The position numbers and the translations under genes are program-made. Under the pieces are notes generated by a model. It was given only the letters and a program-made list of their open reading frames with translations. It was not told the DNA's origin and made no database searches. A stretch of 14,790 bases of DNA, taken from positions 1 to 14,790 of the forward strand of contig JBBRYB010000065.1 of the NCBI GenBank assembly GCA_038238115.1, written 5' to 3'. Below are positions 1 to 6,837 of this stretch, one piece after another; positions within the stretch are counted from its first letter, which is position 1, and each line of letters starts with the position of its first letter. This DNA is from JBBRYB01 sp038238115. Lineage in GTDB: Bacteria; Actinomycetota; Actinomycetes; Propionibacteriales; Nocardioidaceae.

Positions 1-120
1 AAGCAACTCCTCGACATCTCGGTAGGACAGGCCGTACAGGCGGTACCACCGCACCGCCAGCGAGATCACCCCACGACTGAACCGGAAACCAGCGAACGCG
101 GAAGCCGACGAGGATGTCAT
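1..120 (-). CDS. IS6-family transposase, N-terminal part (runs off left edge)
   Basis: The minus-strand frame starts at an ATG (118-120) and gives 40 residues before the window ends. They include FAGFRFSRGVISLAVRWYRL and GLSYRDVEELL, the characteristic N-terminal helix-turn-helix region of actinobacterial IS6-family DDE transposases. The ATG lies about 45 bases inside the terminal repeat that ends at 165, which is normal spacing for this family. The catalytic DDE domain lies outside the window, so it cannot be said whether the enzyme is intact. The same segment is recognisable in the relic at 930-1180. Confidence 0.85.
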   Translation of the reverse strand, partial: MTSSSASAFAGFRFSRGVISLAVRWYRLYGLSYRDVEELL

Positions 121-165
121 GGCACCAGTCTCTCGCCCGGCCCGATCGCCCAACGCAACAGTGCC
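1..165 (-). mobile_element. IS6-family insertion sequence, one end only
   Basis: Read on the minus strand from 165, the sequence begins GGCACTGTTGCGTTGGGCG. This matches the IS6-family terminal pattern (IS26 begins GGCACTGTTGCAAA). The transposase start follows 45 bases later. The element lies to the left of 165 and extends out of the window. It interrupts the lipoprotein gene, whose homologous sequence stops exactly at this boundary. The 8 bases next to the end (166-173) would be the target duplication if the insertion was simple, but the other flank is not visible. Confidence 0.8.
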
Positions 166-698
166 CATGGTCGACCCCGCCTCCCAGGTGCCATCGGTGT
201 TGGTGACAACGCCGTTGGCGTATTCGGCCGTGTTCAGCCGAAGTACCAGACATTGCCCTTGCTGTCCTGGGCATACCAGTCAGTGGTCTTCTCGACGAGC
301 GAGTGATTCTGGGTGACGATATCTCTGATCACCAGACACTTGACGCCCATGACCGTCTTGTTCTGCTTCAGGACCGCATACCGGGTTGACGTCGGCCGCC
401 CGTCGCGGGTCCCCTTTGTAGATGTGCGTCGCCCCCGGCTTCAGCGGGAAGTAGCGGTTGTCGACGGTCGTCGAGAACTGCCTCGGGACGATCTTCGGCC
501 GATAGTTCCGCCCGGTCGTCACCGGAGCGGTGGTCGCCGGCGAACTGTTACCTGTACTCGAGGTGCTGGGCGTACCGGATGTCGTCTTCCCCGCCTGGGG
601 CTCGAGCTGCAACCGCCCAGGGCCAGTAGGGACGCGAGCCCCGTCAGGGCCACTGCGACCAACGCACGACTGGGTCGGCTCAAAGTTGTCGTGATCAC
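166..698 (-). pseudogene. Secreted lipoprotein gene, frameshifted and truncated by an IS6 element
   Basis: The start is a GTG (696-698) with a strong ribosome site, GGAGGAG, just upstream on the minus strand. A lipoprotein signal peptide follows: a basic N-end, the hydrophobic stretch ALVAVALTGLASLLALGG, then the lipobox Cys and SSS. After a Ser/Thr/Pro-rich linker comes a conserved domain with RYFPLKPGATHIYKG, then KTVMGVKCLVIRD, then TDWYAQDSKGNVWYFG and NTAEYANGVVTNTDGTWEAG. These blocks lie in different frames. One base seems missing in the C-run at 597-600, one extra G occurs in the run at 411-414, and one base is missing near 234-238, creating a TGA. The C-terminus is lost at the IS boundary. 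I recognise the domain as a common actinobacterial exported protein of unknown function. It is either a true pseudogene or a gene with sequencing indels. Confidence 0.7.
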
Positions 699-826
699 GG
701 TTCTTCTCCTCCGAGTCGGACGTGGTGAACGACTCGCCATCAGCATGAACCGGGTAGATGAGCCCACCGTGAACACCAGGCCCCGCCCGCCCCCGGGTAC
801 GGCTCGCGGGGACAAACCGGCCCCAT

Positions 827-1347
827 GGTGACTCTGTTGCGTTGACCCCACTGGAGCCAGTGAGGGCGGCTTGTTGAAGCGCACTCGCCGCCGGAGGCCG
901 CCTGTGGGGATGCCCTTAGGGTTCACTGGTTCCGCTTCCAGCCCGAGGTGATTTTGCTGGCGGTGCGCTGGCGGCTCCGGTATGGGTTGTTCTACCGCGA
1001 CCTCGAAGAGCTTCTCGCCGAGCGTGGCATTGAGGTCGACCACGTCAAGCTTCATCGGTGGGTGCAGCGGTTCACCCGGTTGCTGATCGACGCGGCCGGC
1101 CCGGCCGACTCGGCAACCTGGCCGGAGATCGGTGGTTCGTTTCGACGAGACCTACGTCAACGTCTCCAGGAGTCTGGTCCTGCGTCTAGCGGGCGCGGCG
1201 TGGCCGCTACGAGCTCACCGTCGACGCCGGGCCGCCGTTCCGGTTGGTCACCGCATTCGACGGACTCAGACCCGCCTTTGACCAGCACAGCGAGGGGCCC
1301 AAGTCCCGCCTCGGCATGGCCCCGCGATCGACCAACGCAATAGAGCC
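827..1347 (+). mobile_element. Internally deleted IS6-family relic with both terminal repeats
   Basis: The left end carries CTCTGTTGCGTTGACC (about 832-847). The right end, read inward on the minus strand from 1347, is GGCTCTATTGCGTTGGTCG. The two differ at only a few positions after the first bases and both resemble the end at 165. The enclosed 520 bases are clearly shorter than the usual 750-900 bases of an IS6 element and hold only the N-terminal half of a transposase. It is therefore a dead, MITE-like derivative that could move only if an active IS6 enzyme acted on its ends. The exact first base of the left end is uncertain by 2-3 positions. A small perfect dyad, CACTGG-AG-CCAGTG, sits at 849-862 just inside it. 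Confidence 0.65.
930..1180 (+). pseudogene. IS6-family transposase remnant
   Basis: The plus-strand frame reads WFRFQPEVILLAVRWRLRYG, then LFYRDLEELLAERGIEVDHV and LHRWVQRFTRLLIDAA, the N-terminal and linker region of IS6 transposases. At about 1125-1150 the reading frame breaks twice. GDRWFV appears in one frame and FDETYVNVS, containing the first catalytic Asp of the DDE triad, in another. The rest of the catalytic core is absent. No convincing start codon precedes the conserved WFRF block, so GTG 948 is only the first in-frame start. The remnant lies between the two terminal repeats of the relic described above and is not functional. Confidence 0.75.
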
Positions 1348-1741
1348 GGTTCAGGCTGCCCCCACCGGGTGGCGTGCCCTTTTAGGCCACCAAACACGAA
1401 CGCCGGCTGCGAGGAGACCCCGAACCCGCATCCCCAAGGGCCGTTATGGTCGTCGACGTGCTCGAAGCCGCCGCTGCCGGTGTCGCTGACGAATTCGCCT
1501 GTCTGCGGGACCTTTACGCCGGCGACGCCGACGCGCTCGACCCCATGTCCGAGAACTGCCGGGCGACGTCCGCCACGTCCGGGGCTTCCCCGCGGCACAC
1601 GAGGCAAACGAGGCACCACGGTGCCCAGAGCCACGGCACCTGCGACGACGGGCTGCCTCCGGGAGCAGGCAAGGACCAACGGTGCCACGACCACCGCGAC
1701 GGTGGCCGTGGCCAGACGACCCCGCCGCGGACGCCGCCGCG
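1348..1741. other. About 390 bases without a recognisable gene
   Basis: Long open frames exist on both strands, as expected at this GC content, but none shows a family signature I recognise. One minus-strand frame could start at a TTG (1743-1745) overlapping the stop of the upstream membrane protein gene by TTGA. It contains a hydrophobic run, ATVAVVVAPLVLA, so a poorly conserved third member of that operon cannot be excluded. I do not call it. Confidence 0.4.
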
Positions 1742-2098
1742 TCAAGTGCGCACCTTCGTCGGCTTCGCCGTAGCCACGACCAACAACCCGATACCAAAGG
1801 CGAGCAGCAGGGCAAACGTGGAGCCGTTGCCGCCGATCCAGTTGATGGAATGACCGAACTGCACCAGCTGCAGCACCCCGCTCAGCACGAACAACACCCC
1901 GGAGGCCAACACCACGGGGCGGCGGCCAGTGAGACCGCCGAGGACCGCGACGAGCCCGAACAGCGGAAAGATCAGCAGGGCGACCCCCTGGACCTTCACA
2001 AAGTTGTTGTTCGAGCTGGTGGTCAGCGCGAACACCAAGCTGAGCACGGCGCCACCACCGAGCACGATCGCTGCCCGGTCGAACCGATCCCGAGTCAT
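1742..2098 (-). CDS. Small four-helix membrane protein co-transcribed with doxX-like gene
   Basis: The product is 118 residues. It starts at ATG 2096-2098, which overlaps the stop of the DoxX-like gene as ATGA, so the two are almost certainly translationally coupled. Four hydrophobic segments are visible: IVLGGGAVLSLVFALTT (about 11-27), VALLIFPLFGLVAVLGGL (39-56), VVLASGVLFVLSGVLQLV (62-79) and FALLLAFGIGLLVVATA (95-111). A polar loop with SSNNNFVK follows the first helix and a HSINWIGGNG loop precedes the last. It resembles generic actinobacterial DUF membrane proteins found beside DoxX, but I cannot assign a function. The context suggests it partners or stabilises the DoxX-like protein. 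Confidence 0.8.
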   Translation of the reverse strand: MTRDRFDRAAIVLGGGAVLSLVFALTTSSNNNFVKVQGVALLIFPLFGLVAVLGGLTGRRPVVLASGVLFVLSGVLQLVQFGHSINWIGGNGSTFALLLAFGIGLLVVATAKPTKVRT

Positions 2099-2658
2099 GA
2101 CACCCTCAGCAGCAGCCGAGACGCCTTGCCGCCCACCTCGGCGGACTCCCGCCAGCGCGGTCGCAGCAGACCGTCCAGCCCGAACGAGCGTCCCGCGGCG
2201 GTGCAAAGGATCGCGACGTGGGCCAGGATCATCAGGTAATAGGACCACTCCCACTCGTGTGGCGCGTTGAGCACCGACAGCGTGATCGCCAAGCTCTGCG
2301 TGATGCCGACTACCGCCCAGAACCGCGTCGCCAGCCCGAGCAGCAAGAAGACCCCAAGGGCGCTCTCGACCAGCAGAACCCCCCACGCGAAGAAGGTGAA
2401 GTTCGGGAGGATCACGTGCTCGACCAGCCAGGCGTACGGGGCGAGCACCGGGTGGTCGACCGCGTCCTGGGTGAACGAGCGCAGCGAAGAGAAGTTGGGG
2501 GGTGCCTTCCACCCGACGTTCTCGATCCACAACATCGCGATCCCGAGTCGAAGCAACGCGATCAGGGCCCCGGACGTCACCGGGCTCTGCTCGGTGCTGG
2601 ACGGAGCCGAGCCGGAGGCGGTCGGATCCGCCGTGTCAGTGGCGTTGGTCATGGACAC
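2095..2658 (-). CDS. DoxX/DoxD-family membrane protein
   Basis: The product has 187 residues. ATG 2656-2658 has a good upstream ribosome site (GAAAGGAG, 7 bases away). A polar N-terminal tail of about 27 residues (Thr/Ser-rich) precedes the first helix, LIALLRLGIAMLWIENVGWK, the typical DoxX entry motif. Three further helices follow: FTFFAWGVLLVESALGVFLL, FWAVVGITQSLAITLSVLN and WSYYLMILAHVAILCTAAG. Family members are small four-helix quinone- or thiol-linked membrane proteins. DoxD is a subunit of thiosulfate:quinone oxidoreductase, and mycobacterial DoxX forms a complex with a rhodanese (SseA) and superoxide dismutase. A rhodanese relic and TusA-like protein lie nearby, which fits a thiol or sulfur role here, but the substrate is inferred. 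Confidence 0.88.
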   Translation of the reverse strand: MSMTNATDTADPTASGSAPSSTEQSPVTSGALIALLRLGIAMLWIENVGWKAPPNFSSLRSFTQDAVDHPVLAPYAWLVEHVILPNFTFFAWGVLLVESALGVFLLLGLATRFWAVVGITQSLAITLSVLNAPHEWEWSYYLMILAHVAILCTAAGRSFGLDGLLRPRWRESAEVGGKASRLLLRVS

Positions 2659-2670
2659 TCCTTTCGCCGG
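2649..2670 (-). promoter_or_regulatory. Ribosome binding site of the doxX-like gene
   Basis: On the minus strand GAAAGGAGTGTCC directly precedes the ATG at 2658. This strong Shine-Dalgarno match fixes the start. The 134-base gap to the methyltransferase stop (2793) is long enough for a separate promoter, but no clear -10/-35 pair is visible. Confidence 0.6.
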
Positions 2671-2792
2671 TCGCGGAGCCCGCGTCTCCCACGGTATGTC
2701 GTGGATGTGTCACAGCACCGCACCCGGCCAGATGTCACCGCATGGTAATGCCACCGTCCGCCAGGTCCGAGCGGGCAAGATGTCGGCGCGGG

Positions 2793-3440
2793 TCAGGCGG
2801 TCCGTCGCAGCAGGACGGCTGTGAACTGTTGCGTGGAGCCCCAGGGCGTGACGTGGTCTTCCCCCGCGGTGGACACCAGGTCGTAGCCGGGGAACTCGGC
2901 GACCAGCTCGTCGTGGGTGTAGCGGACGATGGGGAGCCCGCTGCACGTGGTCGGTCCGTCGGGTCCAAACGTCGCCACCACCACCCAGCCACGCGGCTGC
3001 ACGCATCGCTCCAACGAGGCCAGGTAGTCCTCCCGCTCGTCGGGCTCGGTCAGGAAGTGGTAGACCGCCCGGTCGTGCCACAGGACGTAGCGCCGGTCGA
3101 GGCGCAGGTCCAGCACGTCGGCGACCTCGAGTACCACCGCGTCGCCCGCGGGTCCCAGCCGGTCGCGGACCTTTCGGAGCGCGCTGGTCGACAGGTCGAT
3201 CGCGGTCAGGTCGCGGTAGCCGCGGGCGAGGAGGTGGTCGACGAGCGTCGACCACCCGGCCCCGACGTCGAGGACGGCCGCGTCGCGGTCGACCCCCGCG
3301 GTGTCGACGAGGCCCAGGGACAGCTCCGGCACCGACTGCCACCACGACACCCCGTCCAGGTCCTTGCCGTCGTGGACACCCTCCCAAAAGTTGCGCCTGG
3401 ACTCGGGGTCCTCCGGTCTCGGGGCAGGCTGCTGTGACAT
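2793..3440 (-). CDS. Class I SAM-dependent methyltransferase
   Basis: The protein has 215 residues, the usual size of a single-domain methyltransferase. FWEGVHDGKD and SWWQSVPELS near the N-terminus precede motif I, VLDVGAGWSTLVDHLL (about 55-70). LTAIDLSTSALRKVRDRL gives the acidic ribose-binding residue of motif II. VADVLDLRLDRRYVLWHDRAVYHFLT and PRGWVVVATFGPDGPTTCSG are the later motifs, and TPWGSTQQF closes the domain. The substrate cannot be told; close-looking bacterial proteins are annotated only as generic methyltransferases. It is divergent from the radical SAM gene and upstream of the doxX-like gene on the same strand. A small-thiol or metalloid substrate would suit the neighbourhood but is speculation. 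No Shine-Dalgarno sequence is evident before ATG 3438-3440. Confidence 0.9.
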   Translation of the reverse strand: MSQQPAPRPEDPESRRNFWEGVHDGKDLDGVSWWQSVPELSLGLVDTAGVDRDAAVLDVGAGWSTLVDHLLARGYRDLTAIDLSTSALRKVRDRLGPAGDAVVLEVADVLDLRLDRRYVLWHDRAVYHFLTEPDEREDYLASLERCVQPRGWVVVATFGPDGPTTCSGLPIVRYTHDELVAEFPGYDLVSTAGEDHVTPWGSTQQFTAVLLRRTA

Positions 3441-3450
3441 CGAGTGTCAC
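3434..3450. promoter_or_regulatory. Perfect dyad over the methyltransferase start codon
   Basis: GTGACA and TGTCAC are perfect 6-base arms separated by TCGAG. The left arm covers the ATG of the methyltransferase gene. Its place at the edge of a 118-base divergent intergenic region makes it a candidate repressor operator, but this is inferred from symmetry alone. Confidence 0.4.
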
Positions 3451-3466
3451 GCTACCCGCCCCGTGC

Positions 3467-3490
3467 CGCAGACCCGTGTCGCAGACCCGT
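3467..3490. repeat. Tandem 13-base repeat in divergent promoter region
   Basis: CGCAGACCCGT occurs twice, at 3467-3477 and 3480-3490, with a 13-base period. It lies between the divergent methyltransferase and radical SAM genes, where regulator half-sites or overlapping promoters would be expected. It may equally be a chance duplication. Confidence 0.5.
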
Positions 3491-3558
3491 CGTACGACCC
3501 TCCGGCCGCGGACCCGACACCGCACCGCACTGCACCGGGAGCAACTTAGAGTGAGCCC

Positions 3559-4656
3559 ATGGCCGCACCCAAGACGACCCCCGCCACCGGCACCAGCCCG
3601 ATCGGGGACGTGTCGGCGCTGGTCGACGGCGGGGACATGGACTGCGACAGCGGGCTCCTGCTGCTCATCACGCGTGCGATGCGCCGGCTCGACGCCGGCC
3701 AGGTGCTGGGCGTGCGCAGTGCTCAGGAGAGCGTGGTCACCGACCTGGCGGTGTGGGCCGACCTGATGGGTCACCAGATCAGCGCAAGGGTCGAGGAAAC
3801 GACGAACGGCCCGTGGTGGTTCGCGGTCCGAAAGGCGAGCTCCTCGCGGGCGTCGAGCGTGTTCAGTCAAGGGTCCCGGGCTCCGGTGGGGCGTCGGCTT
3901 TGGGCCTACACCAACTTCGACTGCAACCTGGCCTGCGGCTACTGCTGCGCCGAGTCCTCGCCCAAGGCGACCTCGCGCCGGCTGACGCCCGAGGTGGCAC
4001 GCGCCGCCTTCGACGAGTTCGCCGCCCTCGGCGGGCGCGAGCTCTTCGTGACCGGCGGTGAACCGTTCATGCATCCGCAGCTCGGCGCGCTCGTCTCGGC
4101 CGGGGCGAGACTGGAGCGCACGATCCTGACCAACGCGATGCTCTTCGGGCGAGGAGCCAGGCGAGAGACCCTCGAGGCCATGGACCGCTCGGTGGTGCTC
4201 CAGGTCAGTCTCGACTCGGCCTCCCCGGACCTGCACGACCGACAGCGCGGCAACGGCTCCTGGGCCCGCGCCCTGACCGGCATCGGGCTCGCGCGGTCAC
4301 TCGGCTTCCGCGTGCGGGTGGCAGCAACGTTGTATGACGAGGACCCGACCGGGGTGAGGGCGCTGCACGCACGCCTCGACGAGGAGGGGATCGCGCCCGA
4401 CGACCGGGTGATCCGGCCCGTGGCCCACGAAGGCGCCGCCTCCTCCGGGATGCACGTCTCCCTCGACACCCTCGAGCCGGAGCCGACCATCACCGCGGAC
4501 GGCGCCTGGTGGCACCCGGTCGCGGTGACCAACCCGCACCTGCGGATAGCCGACGCCCCATTGCCCGTCGCGGAGGTGTTCGGGGTGGTCCGCGACATCC
4601 TCGAGGTCCAGGACGCCGCCGCCCGCTGCGGCCGGGAGGTGTTCCGCTGCGCGTGA
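3559..4656 (+). CDS. Radical SAM enzyme with N-terminal TusA-like domain
   Basis: The product is 365 residues from ATG 3559. Residues about 17-92 resemble the TusA/SirA sulfur-carrier fold: MDCDSGLLLLITRAMRRL, then AGQVLGVRSA, then TDLAVWADLMGHQI and a final WWFAVRK. The TusA CPxP active-site motif is replaced by CDSG, keeping the Cys (C29) but losing both prolines. A Ser/Arg-rich linker leads to the radical SAM core: CNLACGYCC (C122, C126, C129) binds the 4Fe-4S cluster, VTGGEPF (165-170) is the SAM-amine motif and LQVSLDS (214-220) a later strand. Two Cys near the C-terminus (C357, C364) do not form an obvious auxiliary cluster. The start follows TTAGAGT closely, so the transcript may have a short leader. 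The fusion suggests sulfur or persulfide chemistry by radical SAM; substrate unknown. It is divergent from the methyltransferase. Confidence 0.85.
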   Translation: MAAPKTTPATGTSPIGDVSALVDGGDMDCDSGLLLLITRAMRRLDAGQVLGVRSAQESVVTDLAVWADLMGHQISARVEETTNGPWWFAVRKASSSRASSVFSQGSRAPVGRRLWAYTNFDCNLACGYCCAESSPKATSRRLTPEVARAAFDEFAALGGRELFVTGGEPFMHPQLGALVSAGARLERTILTNAMLFGRGARRETLEAMDRSVVLQVSLDSASPDLHDRQRGNGSWARALTGIGLARSLGFRVRVAATLYDEDPTGVRALHARLDEEGIAPDDRVIRPVAHEGAASSGMHVSLDTLEPEPTITADGAWWHPVAVTNPHLRIADAPLPVAEVFGVVRDILEVQDAAARCGREVFRCA

Positions 4657-4758
4657 GGGCGTGACGCGGCAAACCCCGCTGCTCGGCACCGTAGACCTCG
4701 TGCTGGACTCGCGTGGCGGCTCAGGCTCCAGCGCGATGGAGACGGGAAGCCAGCCGAG

Positions 4759-5281
4759 TCACTCACCCGGCATCCCGCGATCTACGGCCACCGCCGGTCG
4801 ATGGCTACGGTTCTCCAGCGGCTCACGACCACGCTCGGCCCCAACCCCGGGTGATGCGCTGCGCCTCGTCGCGGCCTCCGCCTCGAACGCCCGCGCCGCG
4901 ACCTCCGGTCCTCCGGCGGCTCTGGCCCACTCCTGGAAACCACCGATGAGGTCGGCTGCCCGCAGCAGCCCCAACCGCTGCAGGGTGGCGGCGGCCAGGC
5001 TTGAGCTGAAACCCTCGTTGCAGACCACGACCACCAGCCTGATCTCGTCGATGTCGGCGGCCAGATTGTCGGGCGAGGTGGGGTCGAGCGCCACTCGAGC
5101 ACGTTCCGGTCCACGACCACGGCCCCTGTAGGTCGCCGTCCCGACGACGCTGCTCGATCGGTCGCGTGTCGATCACCAGGGCGCCGGCGTCCATCAGCGA
5201 GTGCAAGTCAGTCGCCCGGACTCGTTCCAGACCTCCTCGCGCCTCCGCGATCAGGTTGTCGATCGCCGGCGTCCTCGTCAT
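4759..5281 (-). pseudogene. Rhodanese-like sulfurtransferase, two frameshifts
   Basis: The reading starts at ATG 5279-5281 and gives a rhodanese N-half, ATDLHSLMDAGALVIDTRPI followed by EQRRRDGDLQG. The frame then breaks at the GGCCCC run (5121-5126), where one base seems missing, and VVDRNVLEWR continues in the next frame. A second missing base near 5088-5092 leads to LDPTSPDNLAADIDEIRLVV, the active-site loop CNEGFSSSLAA and GGFQEWARAAGG. All rhodanese blocks are therefore present, including the catalytic Cys. The gene would encode about 150-170 residues if the two deletions were reversed. It is convergent with the radical SAM gene, 102 bases between stops. Rhodaneses carry sulfane sulfur on that Cys. 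This is either a recent pseudogene or an assembly artefact. Confidence 0.8.
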
Positions 5282-5592
5282 AGATAGATATCCCCAGGCT
5301 CTTCTGGTCCGTACGAAATCCTTCGCGACAGCGTCAATCTACTCGTGCCCCATTCTTGATTACGTTGGTCAGTCATAGTCCGGTCCATCAACGACTCGAC
5401 ACCATCGCTGACGCCTCTGGGACTGATGCTCAGAAACGGGTGCAGACTCAGCTGCCCATGCACTCCACGGCTGCGCCCGACCGCGCACAGCTCGGGGCCG
5501 TCGACGGCGACCGCGCGCTTGATCCAGCAGGCCGTCACACAACGGGGGCGCTGGGTCAGGTCACTGGCCCGCATGGCTGTTTCCTGGTCACG
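5282..5592. other. Upstream region of rhodanese and decayed end of IS30 relic
   Basis: No intact gene is visible. The part nearest the rhodanese gene could hold its promoter: on the minus strand TTGACG (5332-5337) is followed after 18 bases by TACGGA (5308-5313), a weak candidate -35/-10 pair about 27 bases from the ATG. From about 5400 to 5592 the sequence continues the IS30 frame but shows no recognisable transposase motif. Confidence 0.3.
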
Positions 5593-5865
5593 GCCGATCG
5601 CTCCCGGGTCGCGCCCGAGACGACGAGCGATCTCACGCACCCCGCCTCCCGAAGCATCCAGCCGCGCGATCTCCTCGCGCTCAACACACTCATCAGCACA
5701 ACTCAACCGCCGGCGAGAGCCGGCACCAGCGGGCTTCCTGCTCGGTGGCACCACACCACCAGATATAGAGAACAACCGCTTCGCCGTCGCCCGCGACACG
5801 TCAGCACAGGCACCGGCCTCGATGACCGAGAACCCCTCAGCGACCCCTCCCCAGAACTCTCGACA
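5593..5865 (-). pseudogene. IS30-family transposase remnant, N-terminal part
   Basis: The minus-strand frame reads REFWGGVAEGFSVIEAG, then DVSRATAKRLFSISGGVVPP, then EREEIARLDASGGGVREIAR and RLGRDPGAIGRD. This is the double helix-turn-helix start of IS30 transposases, with the usual ISREL motif degraded to IGRDQ. No start codon lies close before REFW, and the DDE catalytic region is not recognisable downstream. Less than a third of a normal IS30 transposase remains. Its upstream edge abuts the broken 3' end of the DUF1089-like gene, so the IS30 insertion probably truncated that gene. Confidence 0.7.
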
Positions 5866-5905
5866 CGGATGGAGGCCGCTGGTGCGGCTGTCCGCTCCCC
5901 GATGC

Positions 5906-6322
5906 CTAGCTGCATCGACGTACGGAAAGTGCGTTGGTAAAGGCCGACGACTCAAGATCAACGTCGCGGCAGCCGTCCAAGTGAGGCGCAGCCTCGCCGT
6001 CGATACGCCAGGTCCCCGTGCCGTCTGCCCCCAGCAGCGTGGACCATGACCCCCACGCGGAACGGCCGGAGACCCGTGCCCGACGGGTCGCCCAGGCATC
6101 ATCGATCTCGATCTCGTAGTCGACGACCCAGGCCTTCTCGTCCTCGACGGCCGTGGCCCGTCCTTCGACGTGACAGCAGCCCTCCTCGATGCGGCGGAAG
6201 TACACGACCTCGAAACCCGAGCGTGGCTCACAGTCGTGCCAAGCGGCAGGCTCAGGCAAAGCGGCGAAGGACACGAGTTCACAGTGCCACGCCACAGCAT
6301 CCCAGCAAGCACGAACCTGCAC
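5906..6322 (-). CDS. DUF1089 / putative glycolipid-binding protein, C-terminally truncated
   Basis: The frame opens at GTG 6320-6322 and encodes 138 residues. Visible blocks are FEVVYFRRIEEG, then VEDEKAWVVDYEIEIDDAWA, then TRRARVSGRSAWG and TWRIDGEAAPHLDGCRDVDL, then ESSAFTNALSVRR. These match my knowledge of the actinobacterial putative glycolipid-binding family (DUF1089), which is normally about 180-200 residues. The similarity runs to SVRR, and the protein ends three codons later at TAG, just before the IS30 remnant. The lost C-terminus probably makes it non-functional. No clear ribosome site precedes the GTG. Confidence 0.6.
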   Translation of the reverse strand: MQVRACWDAVAWHCELVSFAALPEPAAWHDCEPRSGFEVVYFRRIEEGCCHVEGRATAVEDEKAWVVDYEIEIDDAWATRRARVSGRSAWGSWSTLLGADGTGTWRIDGEAAPHLDGCRDVDLESSAFTNALSVRRCS

Positions 6323-6360
6323 CTCTCACTGACCGGAGAAATCGGCGTACGGTGCTGCCC

Positions 6361-6528
6361 ATGAGACGAGGCATCATCGTGGCCGTCAGCTTGTATGTGT
6401 GCGCGGCCCTGGGAACTCGCGTGGGCGAAGCGGCCGGCATGCGTCGATGCGGATGTTCGTCCTCGTGCTGGTGCCAAAGACCACTGCTCAGCGCGTTCCG
6501 CTGGGTGATGCCGGTCGGTCACCGATAG
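6361..6528 (+). CDS. Small Cys-rich membrane protein (55 residues)
   Basis: From ATG 6361 the product has one probable membrane helix, IIVAVSLYVCAALG, then a conserved-looking GEAAG. A Cys cluster, RCGCSSSCWCQRP, follows, and the C-terminus is FRWVMPVGHR. I recall short actinobacterial hypothetical proteins with the same layout (helix, GEAAG, CGC-x3-CWC, FRWVFPVGH), so this is likely a real gene although it is short and lacks a strong ribosome site. The C-x-C-x3-C-x-C pattern could bind a metal ion on one side of the membrane. It is intact between two truncated genes and no partner is evident. Function unknown. Confidence 0.55.
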   Translation: MRRGIIVAVSLYVCAALGTRVGEAAGMRRCGCSSSCWCQRPLLSAFRWVMPVGHR

Positions 6529-6837
6529 CCGATCCCTTGCGGGACGCCCGCCGTCCTATCGGTGTTCAGCCGAGCGCTCGCCGCACGTGGTTCCTTGACC
6601 GGACGAGCCCGGCGGTGCGCCCAGATAGACGCAGGCTGGCCACCCGACCAGCAATTCCACCGCGCATGAAGTTGAGCTCCCGAAAGAGCGCGGAGCCGAC
6701 GGTGGCAAGGGCTCTGCGTCAAGTCCGTCGAGCGGGTCGTGCGCGTTCACGCAGAACAGCTCGGCCAGCAGCGGGTTGCATCGCAGGTTTGCTGGACGGT
6801 CAGTAACCCCGACAGCGTCTGCTGTCAGGGGGGTCTG
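6529..6837. other. About 310 bases without a gene; contains a hairpin
   Basis: No convincing coding sequence was found on either strand. A strong hairpin is present at 6807-6831: CCCCGACAGC pairs with GCTGTCAGGGG around a GTCT loop, with one bulged A. It lacks a T-run, so it is not a classical intrinsic terminator. The stretch is downstream of the Doc relic on its strand and looks like decayed coding DNA. Confidence 0.4.

Noticed and set aside
824..828. CATGG at both 166-170 and 824-828 as a target duplication linking the IS ends
   Set aside because: IS6 duplications are 8 bp, and the neighbouring bases differ.
1446..1853. Plus-strand open frame beginning VVDVLEAAAAGVADEFACLR
   Set aside because: The first 30 residues look protein-like, but the rest is antisense to the four-helix gene and low-complexity; no family recognised.
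2710..4236. 508-codon minus-strand open frame across the radical SAM and methyltransferase genes
   Set aside because: It is low-complexity (Arg/Gly/Pro/His) and antisense to genes with clear motifs; it is a high-GC shadow.
6807..6831. Hairpin considered as an intrinsic terminator
   Set aside because: It has a strong stem but no following T-run on either strand and no intact gene ending there.
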